Positions 42,301 to 57,200 of a stretch of 64,000 nt of DNA are shown here, piece after piece (the first letter of the stretch is position 1; the number at the start of each line of letters is the position of its first letter). The DNA is taken from contig CM024173.1 of assembly GCA_013433145.1 (NCBI GenBank), positions 582,101 through 646,100 on the forward strand. Reading direction: 5' to 3'. Made by a program: the position numbers and the translations under genes. The notes beneath the pieces are model-generated. The model was not told where the DNA came from, made no database searches, and worked only from the letters and a program-made list of their open reading frames with translations. The DNA is from Ascaris suum (lineage: Eukaryota; Nematoda; Chromadorea; Rhabditida; Ascarididae).

Positions 42301-45300
42301 ATATCAATGTGTTATATGCGAAGAAAACGGCAGTTATATAAACGAGCTACTTTAGTTTATGCTAATAATTGTGCCGAACGAAAGGATTGACATAAAAGTA
42401 TTGTTTTATCGATTGAACAAACGATTTTTTGAGCTTTTTCTTTGGTTATGCAGTAATAGATTAGTAAAAGTAGAAGTCATACCGGAAATGATTTTAGTAG
42501 AATGTTTTGCATGTGCGTTACATTGATGTATAAATAATGATCTTATATGAATTGAAGTGCTTGCAAATGGACTAAATATTTGCATATTCGATATATTCTG
42601 CACAAATATCTGTCTGATTTGTATAGATATAGAATGTGAACATATGCAGAACGAACCAAAACATCTTGTTCCACATTAGACGTTAATGTGGGGGGTGAGG
42701 AGAAACAGTCACTTCAACGGGGGGAGGTTGAAGTGAGATAAAGAAGTAAGGAGTTGAGCAATGCATACCACAGCAATGTTAGCATAATTCTTCATTACAA
42801 CATGCCCATTAACAATAGCTGGTAATTACTTCAGTCATGCATCATTTATTGAGACGCAACCAGTAGAGTTGCAATTATACATAGATATCTTTAATTACAA
42901 AGACAAATGAACTGATCGGACTTTAAAATCTTCAAAGCCTTCTTTTGCTGATGGAATTATAGCAGTGTTAATGTAGAAGCGAAGTGAATAGTTTAGGCTA
43001 CTATATAATTGTCTTGCAATCATCGCCTTAAGCAGGGAATACACCAAAACACCTTATCTTGAACTGTAGAGCAGCCGAAATCTAAGATTCGCTCTTAAGC
43101 GTTGGAGAGGGGAAGGAGGTAGGAGAATAGGGACATTTCGGTTAACGGCACTCGAAGCATGAGGGATCATCAAGTCCTACTGTCTTTCGGGCAAAATCGT
43201 GCTCACGATCATCGAATATTACTGAGGATTCTTGCTATTGCAGCAATAATACATATTTTTGATTTCGACAGGATTTAACGATCTGTAAAGCGCAAAATGA
43301 ATTGCTGTTTTCACTATCGATTCATTCAACTTTGTGTCATTCGGCGGGGAAAGCAGATAGTTTTCTATCAGCAAATAATCCATTATAAATATCCAATATG
43401 CTTTCTTTTGTCATACTCTTCTCCGACGTTGGCGATACCTGCTTCTCGTTTATGTTTCTCTTGTGTTTACTTAAAAACCCGTTTATGATTTTGATTTGAT
43501 GGGGAGGGATGGGAGCGGAGGAGGGGAAGGGAGGTGAGAGGTAATTTTGCAGTGGCAAATTTATTGTTCCCAGCAGGTTTTTTCATAGGGGAGATGTTGA
43601 AAAAATTTATCTGTCAATATTTATTCCAGTTTCGTCATATTCGGTGGTCACATTTACGCTCAAATCACTAAGATATAAACTTATTCGCCCTTTTATTTTT
43701 AAAAATTTGTGTAATTTTTATAAATTGCATTAAAGCAATGTAGCACCTATGTATATATATTCGCCGATTTGACCCTTTCAGTTGTAGAACCGCTAAAGCA
43801 TCAACGTTTCCTAGGCTAGAATTGATCTGCCAAGAACATTTCATCCTGTTCATCGCTCTTGGGCATAATTCAAAGGAATCCGGCTCGCGAGCCATTGTGC
43901 TTTCGACCTGCGTGCGTGATGACTTCTGGTCCTCAGGCGGCTCATGAACCTTTCTTAACTGGTGTCTATCTACAAAATCGCTGGGCACCGCTCGTTGCTC
44001 TCGGTTAAGCGTGCATGACTGAGCAGCACATTTGCTTAAATACCTCGCTATTTCTACGGCAGTCCTTCACAGCTGTATGATGCGTCGCAGAGTGCTCGTG
44101 CGGACACATTTTTGATTATAATTGCGTCCCTCTCATTTTGTCACGTTTGTTCATTTACTTCTGAAGTGTCTTAGTATCTCTGAAATATGGTTGTAATTCC
44201 CCGTTTTCTACTCGTAAGACGTTGTCCAATCTCGTCAGGCTTACGTTGTGCAGCTGTCGCTACTGTAAGTGTAGATAATTTTTGTGTGCATCTAACAGTC
44301 CCGTTTTCCGATTGTTATTTTATTTTTCTTTGCCTCAGGTTTAACTGTTCTCGTCACGTTTCACGTATGATTCAGAGCTATTCTCCACTCCAATTGATAT
44401 TGCACTTGATAGCGTTGCTGAGAATATTCGAATGGAATTCGCCGCACTGCAATATGATATTTAGTGAAATCCAGGTGTAATGCAGGTGGCCAAATTGAAT
44501 TTTGAATTTTTACAAGAAAATCTTGATGGATTGTAATAAACCTAAGAACATGATAGATGAAGTTATGGGGGATGCTGTTGATATCCAGCATAATTTATAT
44601 TTATGAAGCACTTAAACTTTGTGTTGAATTTTAATTCTCCTAAAATGTCGCCTATTTTTAAAAACTGTCATATATTATCCCCACATGCAAATATTATCCG
44701 TATTGAATTAAGTTGGTTGACTTTTTTGAGGGATTTTTAGTCGGAATTTGATCGTTTAGCTGCAAAGCTGATTTGAGTTTCTACAGCCAAGAGTTCATAA
44801 TATGAAAATGCTCAAGAAAGCTGAGGAGTTAAACAAAGATGTTTTGAGTATAGCAAGTGAGAGGATACGAGAACGTGGGAGCCTGCTTATAGTTGATTAT
44901 TCTCTGATCGGAATATTATTTTTCAACATAGGAAATCTTTTTCGATTTTATTAAAATTTTATAAATGAAACATCCTCTAAAGTGATCCACCTTGTTCCGG
45001 TTGTATTATTTTCATTGCTGTTTTGCATTCTGTCATAGTTGAATAGCAGCCGAAATGTCCAAATTTTGTTGCCACTTAACTTTCAACTGCATAGACTTAC
45101 GATTTCATTTTTTCCTTGTCTCTAGACTTGCTGTATTGTTCTCGAGTGATGTTCACACTGCAATTAGTCTCTCTTGCCCATGCTTTATTCTTCTTCTCTT
45201 CAGGCCAATTGTGACACAGATGGAAAACAGACTTTATCTTGTCACTCAGTCACCGAATTTGCGACACCAATGGTGATGACCTTATCCATGCTCTTCATTT

Positions 45301-48300
45301 GTTCCAGTTGCCAGACGGCCAGCCTCTGTTTATTTCTTTATTAAGTGGATTGCAGTTCCTATCTGCTCCGTGTTGTGCTCGCTTTATTGCTTCATAAGAT
45401 GAGTTCGTGGTGTTTAGCGGGTATTTCAACTCTCTTTTATTAGTTAAAACAAAATGAACGTCCTGATTCTCAGAAATGATTTTAGACTCAATCAATACTT
45501 CCTTAAGTATAGCGACTGAGGTTCTATGAAGAAAAGTAAATAAAAAGCCTATTGAGAATTATGTAGGGGCACTAAAAGGAACTCCATAAATAACATAAAA
45601 AGTTCGTGGCAGCAGAGAAAATGTGCAAAAATTTACCTAGATTTTATATCACTCTAGTCGAAAAAAGCCAATTATGAGAAGAAACGAGTTTTCAAAAGAA
45701 TTTAAGTAAAAATTATGAGCATTAGAAGATATTATGACAGAGATGAATGCTTATATTTTGAATAACCAGATCTACTACCACCCATAAAGGGATGAGGTGG
45801 CCGTTTCGCGAATTTTGTTTAATTTGTCCGCCCTACTTTCATTGTAAATGTTCTTGCTGAACATATGAAATCAATGAAAAATTTAAAAGATGTTTGGTGT
45901 CTTTAGCATGGTGTTCCTTCCGTTATTCTCACTAAGAGAGCCACAGGTCTTTGACAATTAATTGTTTTCATTCGAACAATTTTGTTTTCATCTGAATTTG
46001 TTCGATTGTTTTTTTTTTTTTTTTTTTTGTTTCTCAATAGAATTCACAAGAGCGTAGCATTGACCAGCAACTACATAACCACGGTCATGATAGCTTAAAT
46101 CACTTAGCTGTATAAAATGCCCTAAAATTGTCTTTGTATTCGCTTCCTACTCCGAGCAATTTTTTAATCCATAAATTCCGTTCTAAAAATTTTTAAATAT
46201 TCAAGGTACATCGATTCAGAGATTTCCGCAACTTTCAGTATGCTGCGTAATGGTACAAGGGAAAAACTAAATAAATAAAAAAATATTCGACATTCCACGA
46301 GACTAATTGGAATGGAAGAAAATAGAACAATAGAGGAAGGAGATGGTATACCAATGAACGTTTTAAAATCATCTTCACTACTATATGTAAAATATACGGT
46401 ATGTTTTGCGTCGTTGCGTTATGATCTCAGCATCAATATATATGCTCGTGCAAGAAGGGTTGCCGTTGGAAACGAATGAACGGCTGAAGTTTATGAATCA
46501 CTCCGATGGTTCGATTCCTCTCTATTATTGTCAAGACGTGGAACGTCGTTTTTTTTCCTGCTAGTTCTTATCTCTTATTTTTTTATCATCTGCTTGCCTT
46601 CAATGCTCTTCTGTGCAACTTCTCTGAGTCATGATTGGAAGCTGTATGCTACGTACTTTATTAAAATCTTAGTAAACAGCCAAATTGGTTTATTCAAATC
46701 CTGCTGAAAAGGGGTGACGAATACCGGTTGGTTATTAGCTGCTGAGTAGTGTTGAAGTTTTCCCTAATTTCTGAAGAGATTTTTTAAAATTTATTAGCTT
46801 GTATTTCAACATTCCGAAATGTAAGAACGTACAAAAGTGTGTGAACAAAGACGGCGAAATAGACAGCGGTAAAGGCAACGGAAAAGGACAATAAAACGAA
46901 AAAAAAAAGCAAAATCTACGCAAAATTACCGCCCCATCAACGAATATTCAATACCTAAAGGCAACACTGGTATGGAGATCGAGGCGATTGAGTCTCACTT
47001 TGGAAGAGGACAAGTGATTGGATTAGCGATGTCGAGGGAATTTAAAATCGACATGCGGCTTATAGTAGTTTAGAAATTTTTGAGGGTGGAGACGCGTAAT
47101 CGAATACATCTTCAGACGAAAGCATCTATAATGAATAAGTTTCCATTAGACGTTGAACATTTTTGGTTCGGCGCAACCTTCAATTATTTATCTGCCGTTT
47201 CTTGGCAGAACTTCGGTTCGGAATCGATCATCGGATGTTCAACAGTTTTTCGCGGTTATAACTTTCATTGTTTGGACAGAAAACGTTTCTTTTCGACGCT
47301 TTTTTTGCTATGCGCAATCGCTATAAAATCTGTAATGCTTGTTACAGTAGTAATTCAGCGTTACTTTTAGCCACGAGAAGCTGACATGGGTTACTTTGAA
47401 TGTGGAGTTTTTTCTGTATGTTTGGGTTGATTTGGCAAGGGGTCGTTTATTATTTAGCAATGATACAAAGCATTTTCGAAGTTGCGTATTGAATGTGTGT
47501 GAGCTTTGAGTTTTCTCGTTGCACATGGAAAATATGCTGTAATTTCGCTTCGAGAAGACATTCAACGAAGCCTGGTCGCATGGTTGAGTGGAAACGTTTG
47601 ACGTAAACAATTCATCAATTGGGCTACTTCCTTTGAAGCACTTGTTTACTCTTTCACCTTCTCTTTCCCTTCATCCATAACTTCCACGCCAGATTTCTTC
47701 TTCGTACACGTCGGCTTCAAGCTAGAACTCGAACAATCGCTGTCTCTTGTGAATTCATTGAAACTAGTTTACGTCATTAATCAATGAGCTGCTATATTGA
47801 CACCCTCTCTTGCTAACACAATCTCTACGAATTGTCGATATGATGACTTTATAACTTCCTATTTGGTTTCGGCTGCGTACATACACATATTTCTCATAGA
47901 ATGCTTCAAGTGCTTTTTGAAATAATCCATCACTGCAACGACTAATAATCTTTAAACCTTCATGGAATTAGTGGCTGAGCCATCATGGAATCGAAACAAC
48001 AAATGCTTATAGTGGAAAAAAATTGCACTCAGAAAACGTTCGTTTCATTGCTCGTAATTACGATGAAACTTCTAAAGGAAATACTTAGGCGTAATTGCGA
48101 ATATCAAACGGCTCAATACTAAACAATTTATAGGAATTTTCTCGAATGCGGTGCAAGTAATGCGAAGATACATTTTGTCGAATTTATTTGATAAATTATC
48201 GTAAACTAAATTCAGTGGGAGCTTAAAGGAAGTGCATTGTATTTGAAAATTTGATGAATAAGCCCAAGTTTTATATGTAAGGTTTACGTTAAAGTTTTTG

Positions 48301-51300
48301 ATTCATCGCGAGCGAAGTTGATATTTTCCGCGCAATGAAACTTTTCACCGCATTTGTAGTTGTATAACTGAAACTATTATGAGGATGGCACTCTTTGGAA
48401 TCTATTAAATTTTCTAGGAATTAAAAAAAAAAAATTTAGTCGCGCTCAAAGAGCAGCTAAGTTTCCTATATAATGATTTTTTTATTTGTAAGAATCATGC
48501 ATAATAAGTTTTGAACCTCGCACTCATTGAATTTTTATTTTTGAATTTATACTCGTTTTTCATTTCAACTGTCCTCTGTGTCGATAAAGTGGCAAACGGG
48601 AACGGTTCTGAAATCCTCAACGCGTACTCATGCTGGAACTATGTTTTGAACCATGGTTTCGGTTTGGGAGAGAAATGCGAAATTCGGCCGTTGGCAACGT
48701 TAGAATTATGAGTGGGAGATACTAGCATTTTTGGCCTCATCAGCGCAATTTAGACCAAATGAGCCGATGATCGCCCATAAATTTTGACGGGTGTGTTTTT
48801 TAACATGCTGCAGCCAAAATTGAATCCTTATTTAATCCACTGTGTCGGAATGAGGAATTTCATCGTTCCACTTGCCAATCTGCGCCTTGTTCCGCCCAGA
48901 CAAGTGTTTTTCGCCAGTGAACATTCAGACTGAGTACACGTGCTATAAGGTAGTGCTACGATTTTGGGCAAATATTTTTCGCATATGTTTCTTAACAGTG
49001 CTCATCAGGAGAATGGCGACCAGATAAGATGGAATAAATTGCCGCTTAAAGTCTCAAAATCAATGCCTCCCACTAGCTTGTGAGCTTCTAAAAATCGCTA
49101 TCTTTTACTAATTGAAATATTGAGATCGGGAGATTGTTTGATTTCATGTTTTATGGAAATCACCTTCTTCGAAATAAGGATGGACGAAGAGGATGATTGC
49201 AGTGATCTTAATAATTTGTAATGAAGAAATTTGTAATGAAGAAGCTGGAGGAGTTGAAGTAGTATGCATCTTTGCATTCATATCATTTGACTAACCAGTT
49301 TGATGAATTGTGAGCATATTGAAAAAAAATGCACGAAATAATGCGTTGATATATTTTAATTAGTAAGACCACTCGCATGTATCTTCAAATGTTCACTTTT
49401 TTTTTTCTTCATTTAGCGAGCGTAAACGAAGAATCCGATCAGTGCAAAATGAAATCAAAATTTCTGATATGTATAAATGACAATAAATCATTTAGGAGTT
49501 GATAGGTTAAATTCAGGATAAGTTTAATAGATATGCATCGTTCTGCTCAATTTACTCTCTCCAGATCCGGGAGTTGCAGTGTTGAAATTGTTTCAAGTGA
49601 TATGCACAAAGACGCGACATCACTGTAATACGGTTTTTTAATGCAAACGCGCAAAAATATATAATCATAAAGGGTATGGATCTTCCGAAACTCCCCAGAA
49701 ATTTGAGGAATTTCGAAAATTCTCGCGTAAAAGCTATGCAAAAAAAAAGCATAATTATATCTTATGTTGGTCTGAAAACATTAGCGGCACTTAGTGAGAC
49801 CTATATACAAATAACTGTTTGAATGCTGTTACGACATTGTAGTTTATCATTTATTAAAATGGCAAAGAGTGGCAGCTATTTGTTGCTGTACGGGGGGATG
49901 GTGACATTACCTTCTCACTTATCTGCTTTAAAGTACAGCTTATGCACAGGTAGACCGATGAGGAAGTTTTTTTCGTATTTGATAGGTGGCTCGATTGATT
50001 TGGGAGGACTATTTCATTTCACGTAACATTGTTGCTCAACCCAGCGAAGTCGATATCATTTTCCTCATTTTGTGTGAAATTATTTATGAGTCATGCCCCA
50101 CGTCTTATTCACACTAGTCGTTCGTCGCGTTTTCATGTACATGTACTCCACTTCAATCGTTTATTCTGCTGCTATGTGTTCGCGGTTAGATGCAAAATCT
50201 TGCCCGGGTTCACGCGGTCAAGTGGATCGCTCACTGATCGCCTCCGGATAGTGAGTGGAGACGGAAGAAAAAAGAACTTTGAGAGGGAAGCTGATTGAAG
50301 ACGGAATTTCACTGAATGCGATTTCTCACAACAGAATTCGCTATTTATTGGCATTGTCGGTTAAGTGACCGTAGACAGCATTTGTACAATGAAATTGCTT
50401 TATTTTGTTAACGATGTTATGGTTAAGCTTTTAGAACTGTTTGATAGGTGCACTTAACTGTTAATAATTGTCATTGATGGTCAAATCGCATGCCTTTGTG
50501 GGTGAATGATAAGCTCGAACTCTCACACGAATTCATATAGATGCTCATTTACACTGTATTCGTTTGCTCAGTCATTCAGCACGCAATCGCCTGCCTTCAT
50601 CAATAAAACGGAGTGTAGATAAGCCTTATGTTTGGCGTTTTCAATAATCGCTGTGCAGCGAAACGATTAAAAAAAATCGATGGACGGAATTGAATGCTTG
50701 GGAATAAGTAATGCGCCTAAAGTAACGCTGGAAGTCAATGTTAGTCAGCAGCAGCAAGCAACGGTGGATGGATTTTTATCAAAGACAATGGCGCAGAAAT
50801 TTCCTAAAAATTTATAGGAGCTATAACACCGTGGGGTCTTTAGATACGAGGTTGATTTGTGGATCCCATGCTTCCAGTTGGTGTGAATACTTGTACACAA
50901 ATTTCCACTTGACCTAATGCAGTGAATCTTTCGTGGAAGTATGTGGGCGTGAGAGGCAAATGCACAGAAAGAAGTTCCGCAATTCTCTATGAAAAAATTT
51001 AAGTGAGTTTGAAAGCGCGGCAGAACCCGCTGATATAATGGCGTTTTTGCATTTCGGCGCAACCGACTGGCTGTGTCAGTGAATTACTGACAGGCGGTTA
51101 AATATTGCATTCGTGTTTTGACTGAATCGACCTGCTTGTACTGATTTATAGAAGATTCATCTCTGTGAATTTGTATTTCCAAGGCATTATGATGACATCG
51201 TGCCAGTGCGAATGCTTGTATATGCATCTGCTTGACAACGTTAACTCAGGAACTAATGAATCAAGGAGCTACCAATGTATGATGTAATCTCCATCGTGTA

Positions 51301-54221
51301 TTGATACCCTTCAATAACGTTAAAGTTGATGCATCCTCTTCAGGGAAGTTATATGTGTTCAAAATTGACAGGAAGTTTCTGCAGGGAAGGACATTTTACG
51401 ACCTATCGGGCCGCGAAGTATCTGAAAAAGGTCTTTAGAAAACTAGCCCTTGTCCTAGGTTCTCCTAAATTCTGCATCAAGCTTTACCGAAACTCGACCA
51501 TGATCAGACAAGATGTAACGTTGAACAGCAGACCTGCGCACGATGGAGGGTGGGGCGTGGGCTGTTCGAAACTATGCAAAGGCGTGGCGCCTTCAGCGCT
51601 TCGGTAGTGTCCCGTTGTATTCGAAAGTACTTCCTCACTTGGAAGTCCCCAAAACTATCACTGGAATTGGAAACCGCTGCCTTTCGCACCTTCTTCTTTC
51701 TCGCCACGAGAAAGTGTTGAGTACTATGGTCTTATTGCAGCCCTAGTTTTAGCTTCAGTAGAGACTGTGTACCTTGTATCCTCCGCAAGGAGGCTTGCCG
51801 CCCTTCATCTCTCTGTGCCCCCGCCTTTCGTACAGTTGAAGATGAGAATTATCAACCGCATCGGTGATTCCTTCCCCGCCGTCTTTTTCACATATTTTTT
51901 CCCATCCAGTTATTGGGATGGCGATGGCAATTGAGGCGAATTATTAATGCAACACCCATCGGCATTCGCACTGATTCATACAAGGTGCACATTTTGTGAC
52001 TGCAGTTTTTATTTGCCAAAAAATTGAGCTTCTCATCATGAGTCAATACTAAAATATTTAGGAATTCTTCGGATGTAAAAGAGTTAAATAAGAGAAATGT
52101 GTAATTTCAAATTATGTTATTCATTATGGAGAATTTTTCGCATTTTTACCCTCAACAATCAAACGCTCTCTGAGTTTCGTTAGTGTACATTGTGTGAGGC
52201 AACAACCGAAGATGTTGTTGAATAAAAAGTGAGATATCTTCGTGTCATTCGTTTCACTTTCCTTCGCATTTTTTTTGTAGTGTTCCAACTTGCTTCTAGC
52301 CGCATCAGAACAATTGCAGTTACTTGTACATTTATCGCTCACATGTTTTTTGACCTCTTTATCATCGCAGTGTCATTTTTACTTATCGGTCTCATTGACT
52401 TGTTGGTGTCTGTGCCGGTGTTGTCAGTGTCGGTCATCCCTGTCATCGTTATACTATTTTTATGCTGTTCTGTTTCATTCTTGCGTGATTTCCACAGCGT
52501 GCGGCATTCCCGTTTGTGTGTAGATCCATATGTCTGTTATTTCTCTGTTGTTTCACATATAAACTAGAAAAGCGAGGTGAACGCACTCTGCGGCATTCAA
52601 GTTTTGCCAATCAAATCCATTTCTATTTTGCAATGATTGAAATATTTTAAGCTCTCAGAACAAGTGATCTGCCGTTGTCCGTCTATGCTTGCCGTTGTCG
52701 GTCCTTATCGATCTGCTCATTTATATACTAATATAACATCCAATCACTCGAATTTTTCTGAATTACCTTACTGAACAAATCTGCGCACTTTACTGCACTT
52801 CATCAGATCAATGAATTCATCGTCTGGCAAGCAAATATTTCCACATATTCGTTCAAGTTGCTGATGAAGCAGCCATTCGTTCTGTTGCATGTCGTGTTTT
52901 TGAAAATAGAAACAAATATAGAAGGTGCCAAAAGAGTTGATGTGACATGTGCCTTTGTTGTTGACCACTGAGTTCCTTGAATCAAATAAAGTACGCGCAG
53001 TAGCATATTCATGTTTTATTCAGTCTCTTCTTACGTATGTTTATCGAAAAAGTTTTTTTTTTTTCGTGAACAGACTCATATTATGAAAATTGCACTTGGT
53101 GTATCAAATGATCAAGGATCGAGCTGCTTTGAGCTCGCCAACTTATGTAGTACTGAGGAGGGGGGAAGGGGAGGATGGGTTCGTTGGAGGTTTGACATAG
53201 TTTTTTGCTTTCTATACGCTAGTTTGAGAAAGGAGAGGATTCTGTTTTTTTTTTCTGTTCAATCTGTGGTTTTTTTTTTGTTCCACGATCAAAAATGATT
53301 ATTACAAAATTTTTCAAGAAAGAATCAATTAGTCGATCTTTTCTTACCTTTTGCCTCTTATTTCAAATTTCTTTTGCTCTGTTTTTTCGCTCGGTTTATG
53401 CACATTTATGCAAATTTTCAGCAGCCAGAAATTCATAAAAGACTCTGGTATTCGCTAACCATACATTCGTTAATAAATATGCAGTAGAACACAAAGGGCA
53501 CAAATGAACGACTAAAAACAGTCATGAATCGCATTGACAGAACGAACGGTCTTTACAGTGAGGAATAAATTGGGCAAACGCTGCAAATAAGAATGAAGCG
53601 ACCTTTATTCTAACTCCAGCTAACTGAGTTTCATTCACCCTAGATTACATTTAAGTGTTGCTTCGTGAGGTTTTATATGCGGGATGGTGGATTTTCCTGT
53701 TCTATGCGTTATAAATTAAAAATACTCCATGTTATTATCCTATGCTAGGAAAATTTCATTCATTGAAGCGATGGATGTTTCCATTTTGAAAGATATTTAT
53801 GCAGCATAAGTGTAAGCATATAAAAGAAAATGCCCGCGTATAGCAATGTCCTGTCGCTAAAGTTTCCCTGCTGCATGACGGACAATTAGGTTCAGAATTT
53901 GCCATTTATGTTTGTGTTTCATTTTCTAAATGTTCTAGTAAGTTAAATTAACTTATTATTGTAACGACGATTTATTTAAGTTTGTAGAGTGCACGTATTA
54001 AACATTTTATTGTTTATATGACCGTCGGTGGGAGATAAGTCGATGTTTCGATCCTTTTTTTTAGCGGAGGGAATGGTTCGAATTTCTAGAAAAAAGTGGC
54101 TTCATGTAATATATTTCTTCTATTTTTCTTAACTATGCAATTGTATTATGTGATTGCTTGTTTGCACGCTTCCACAGTCAAGGAAATACTTCTCCACAAT
54201 AGTTTCACATATTGTTTGCAG
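39400..54221. other. Long stretch without a supportable gene
   Basis: About 14.8 kb of AT-rich DNA. ORFs of 60-112 codons occur on both strands but none shows a known domain or a chain of phase-matched exons. The longest (52229-52567, 112 codons) is hydrophobic and biased toward Val, Leu, Ile and Phe. An open block at 39659-39856 and a GC-richer minus block at 43668-43988 looked slightly exon-like but could not be linked to anything. Part of this stretch may be 5' flank or noncoding first exon/intron of the SH3-domain gene at 54.2 kb. Poly-T runs are common. Confidence 0.45.
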
Positions 54222-54257
54222 GTGACGAGCACATTTTCTGTTGAATGGCGAGGGGTA

Positions 54258-57200
54258 ATGACACAAGTTCGCGCAGTCTATGAATTCGAAGCGCAGCCCA
54301 ACTCGGGCGAACTCTCAATTTCGGTTGACGAAGTACTCACCGTTCTCAGAGAAGTATGTGTATATTTATTCCCCTTAAAATGAATGAAGGTGCAAATTGG
54401 TCGCAAGTACACTTTTTCGATTTGAGGCAATAAACTATCGCCTAATTAAGAGCAGTTCTTCACTTGTCCTCAAAGAGAGTCAAAATGCACGCATATTACT
54501 AATTCCTGTGGTTGGAAATTATCTAAGATTCTGAGGGATTTTCTCCAGGTGGGATTATTTCTCAAAATTTCGGTGAGGAATAGTCAATATATAATGACGT
54601 TTCAAACACGTGAAAATAAGTCAATGTTTGATTTCTGAGAAGAGGTCGCTTAAGGAGGAGATTTATTCAGCGGAAATGTTTGCCGTAGAGAGGCCAGGGG
54701 ACGTATAACTAGGTCCGATGATGGTTCGTTTGTAAGACAAATTCTTGAAAACAAAGGTATACCGCAGCAAGGTACTGTTGAATAAGTTTCGGTTTGGAAA
54801 AGTGTGCCTTTCCAGAATGCTCAGTTGCTTTTTTTTTTCTGATATGCAGTTGCAGTTGCGTTTCCTCAGAAAAGCAAAGCCAACAAAAAACAAAGTTCTG
54901 CTTGTATTGACTTTGACACTGTCGTTCCTCTGACTTTGACATTTTGACATCGCATAGCAAACGCCGTTGCAATGTTACTCTCCAGAAGAAGGGACCATAC
55001 TGCAGTGACGTTTGAGTGCATCGTAATCGAAGGTGAAGGTAGGATTGGTGTCCTCAGCGGCATTGATGTTGAAACTGAGAGGAGAGAATCACAATGGGCT
55101 TTCGCCGAGTTCGCAGTCAGACTAGGAAGCCATCAAATGTGTTGGTGCCACCAAAAGCTGACGTCAAGTGAACGTAAAGGTGGTGCCTGGACCGAAACGG
55201 TACTAAGTCGAGAGAATCACGCTGCCATATGCTTTGGCAAGGGTGGCAATTGAGCACGGAGTCGTGGGGATAAAGGTAGTGCTCCAAACAGCGTTAATAT
55301 GATAGCGCAGGATCCCGATCTCATATTTTCTGATTCTTAGCACTCAGTTTATTACAGGTAAATTGTTGCTACCGCCACCAAATGTGAGAACTTTGTGTGT
55401 TTTGACTCGTAAAAGACAATAGGAAAATAGCGCAGAAATCCTTTCTTTGGCTTCGACTTGTATGAAATGCTTTTAGGTGAGAACTTAGTTACCCATAATT
55501 TCTACGGAAAGTATAACTTCCACAAATCGAAGGGCGTGTCAAAACAGCTGGCACGATGGACGCTTTTTGCAGGCCCCATTATCAGACCAACTAGTTCAGT
55601 CCATTGCCTAACAATTCAGGCCCGAACGTCGAAATTATAAAACAGGCTGAATAATGCATTCCTTATTTAACCGGATTTTCCGCTCGCTCAAACCTATTGC
55701 AAACGATTCGTTGTCTGGCTCCTTTGTTTGCCAATTGCAGTCTTCCTGTCACTCGGAAAATGTATGCAAGTTTGCACCCATATTTAAACGTTTGTATTGG
55801 ACTCCCGAGTTGAAACCACCAATCCGGCAGGCAAAAATATTCAGGAGAACTTTCGAAAACTGGGGAATGTTGTTCGCATGGCTTATGCTACAGAGCCGGA
55901 GGCAATCGGGGAGAGTTGTTCAGGATTCGTGATATGCTCAGAAGTTTATATTTGTGAACCGTTGGAAACGTCTATGTAACGTTACACATAGTGTGCTCCA
56001 CTGCAATCTGTTCCATGAACTGAGGAATATTTTCACAGATGTTAAATTATCGTAATAGCAAAGTTATCAGAAATCTTCAGCGAGCAAAATTTTTGGAAAA
56101 GATCTGACAGTGCAATATAATCCCGCAAAGTTATGAAAGAATTCTGCGGAGAACAGTAGAGTTGAAAAATTGAAATATTTTTTTAAAATTGACGTCTGAA
56201 GCTAAACATGTCGAGCATGTTGGGAGCCACGAGGATTGGACTACGCTTGGATTGCTAAATAATGGGGTACTCATGTCGAAGCTCTGGACCTTGATACCCA
56301 ACTGAGAAGTAGGGTCTCCCATTGCAATGTGATATCAGATTCAAGAATTTCGGCAGGTGGAGCATCCTCGGATAGCGATATATATTACTGTGTTCATTTC
56401 AACCCTTTTTATCGTCAAAACTCCAATTCGAACTGCCAAGAATCCTGTAATCTACATGATGCTATGTTGTAAAATGAAGATTGCTGAGAACGCGTTGAGT
56501 CACATCCGTCAGGAGATATATGGCCTTCAGATTTTGCTCCTCAGGAACATGTTGGGCTCCTTATACCATCCTGTATTAAATGTCGAATCATCCCGTTATC
56601 AACGACGAAGGCTGTTAGGAGTAACCGGCATTCGGTGCGAAACAATATTTTCTCGTTCTCATGAATTCGATACGAGGCTTCTTTTAAATAAGCTTCTGTG
56701 AGCGGATTTGTAGCTGTTGGAAGATTTGCGTATATAAAGGATTAGACGGAACACATACATGCAAATTGCATTCTGGTAATTCATCGTCTTGGCGTTGAAT
56801 ATTTTTGCTGTTTTTTTTTTCGGGTTTCGAAATTAGACGACATTACTTCTCAGCCAACAGAAGTTTTCTATTAATGTAAACTTATATCTTAGTCGAAGTG
56901 CTAACAGGTCTGAGGTCTTCAGCCGGATGAAGTTAAAAAAGTCTAAAATGTTGTCTTGAATGAAGTGGAAGGGATGAGAAAAATTGCAGAAATAAATAGC
57001 TCATATTTTCATAGGACCATTTTACTGGATTAGTGCAACAAGTCACGCCATGATATGAGACAACAAGAATAGTTAGTCATAACGTCCACCGGCATAGTAA
57101 ACACCCTAGAATCTTGTTGTTTGTAATCTGCTTCTGATTTTTAAGGATTATTGAAGGAAGGGATGACTTTTTTTTTCTCGAAATTATGATGGAACGGCGC

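Noticed and set aside
43668..43988. GC-richer minus-strand ORF of 106 codons
   Set aside because: Possible fragment of a dispersed repeat, but no family, terminal repeats or splice partners could be identified.
46440..46530. tRNA-like GGTTCGATTCC box
   Set aside because: The preceding 70 nt do not form a cloverleaf and there is no matching acceptor stem.
51504..51746. Opposed ORFs suggesting a transposon fragment
   Set aside because: Neither strand shows transposase, reverse transcriptase or terminal inverted repeats.
52229..52567. 112-codon hydrophobic ORF that could be a small membrane protein
   Set aside because: Composition is T-rich and Val/Leu/Ile/Phe-biased, as expected from random AT-rich sequence. 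There is no family resemblance and a nearby overlapping ORF in another frame has the same character.
56357..56701. 114-codon ORF in the SH3 intron
   Set aside because: No domain recognised, and no chain of exons around it.
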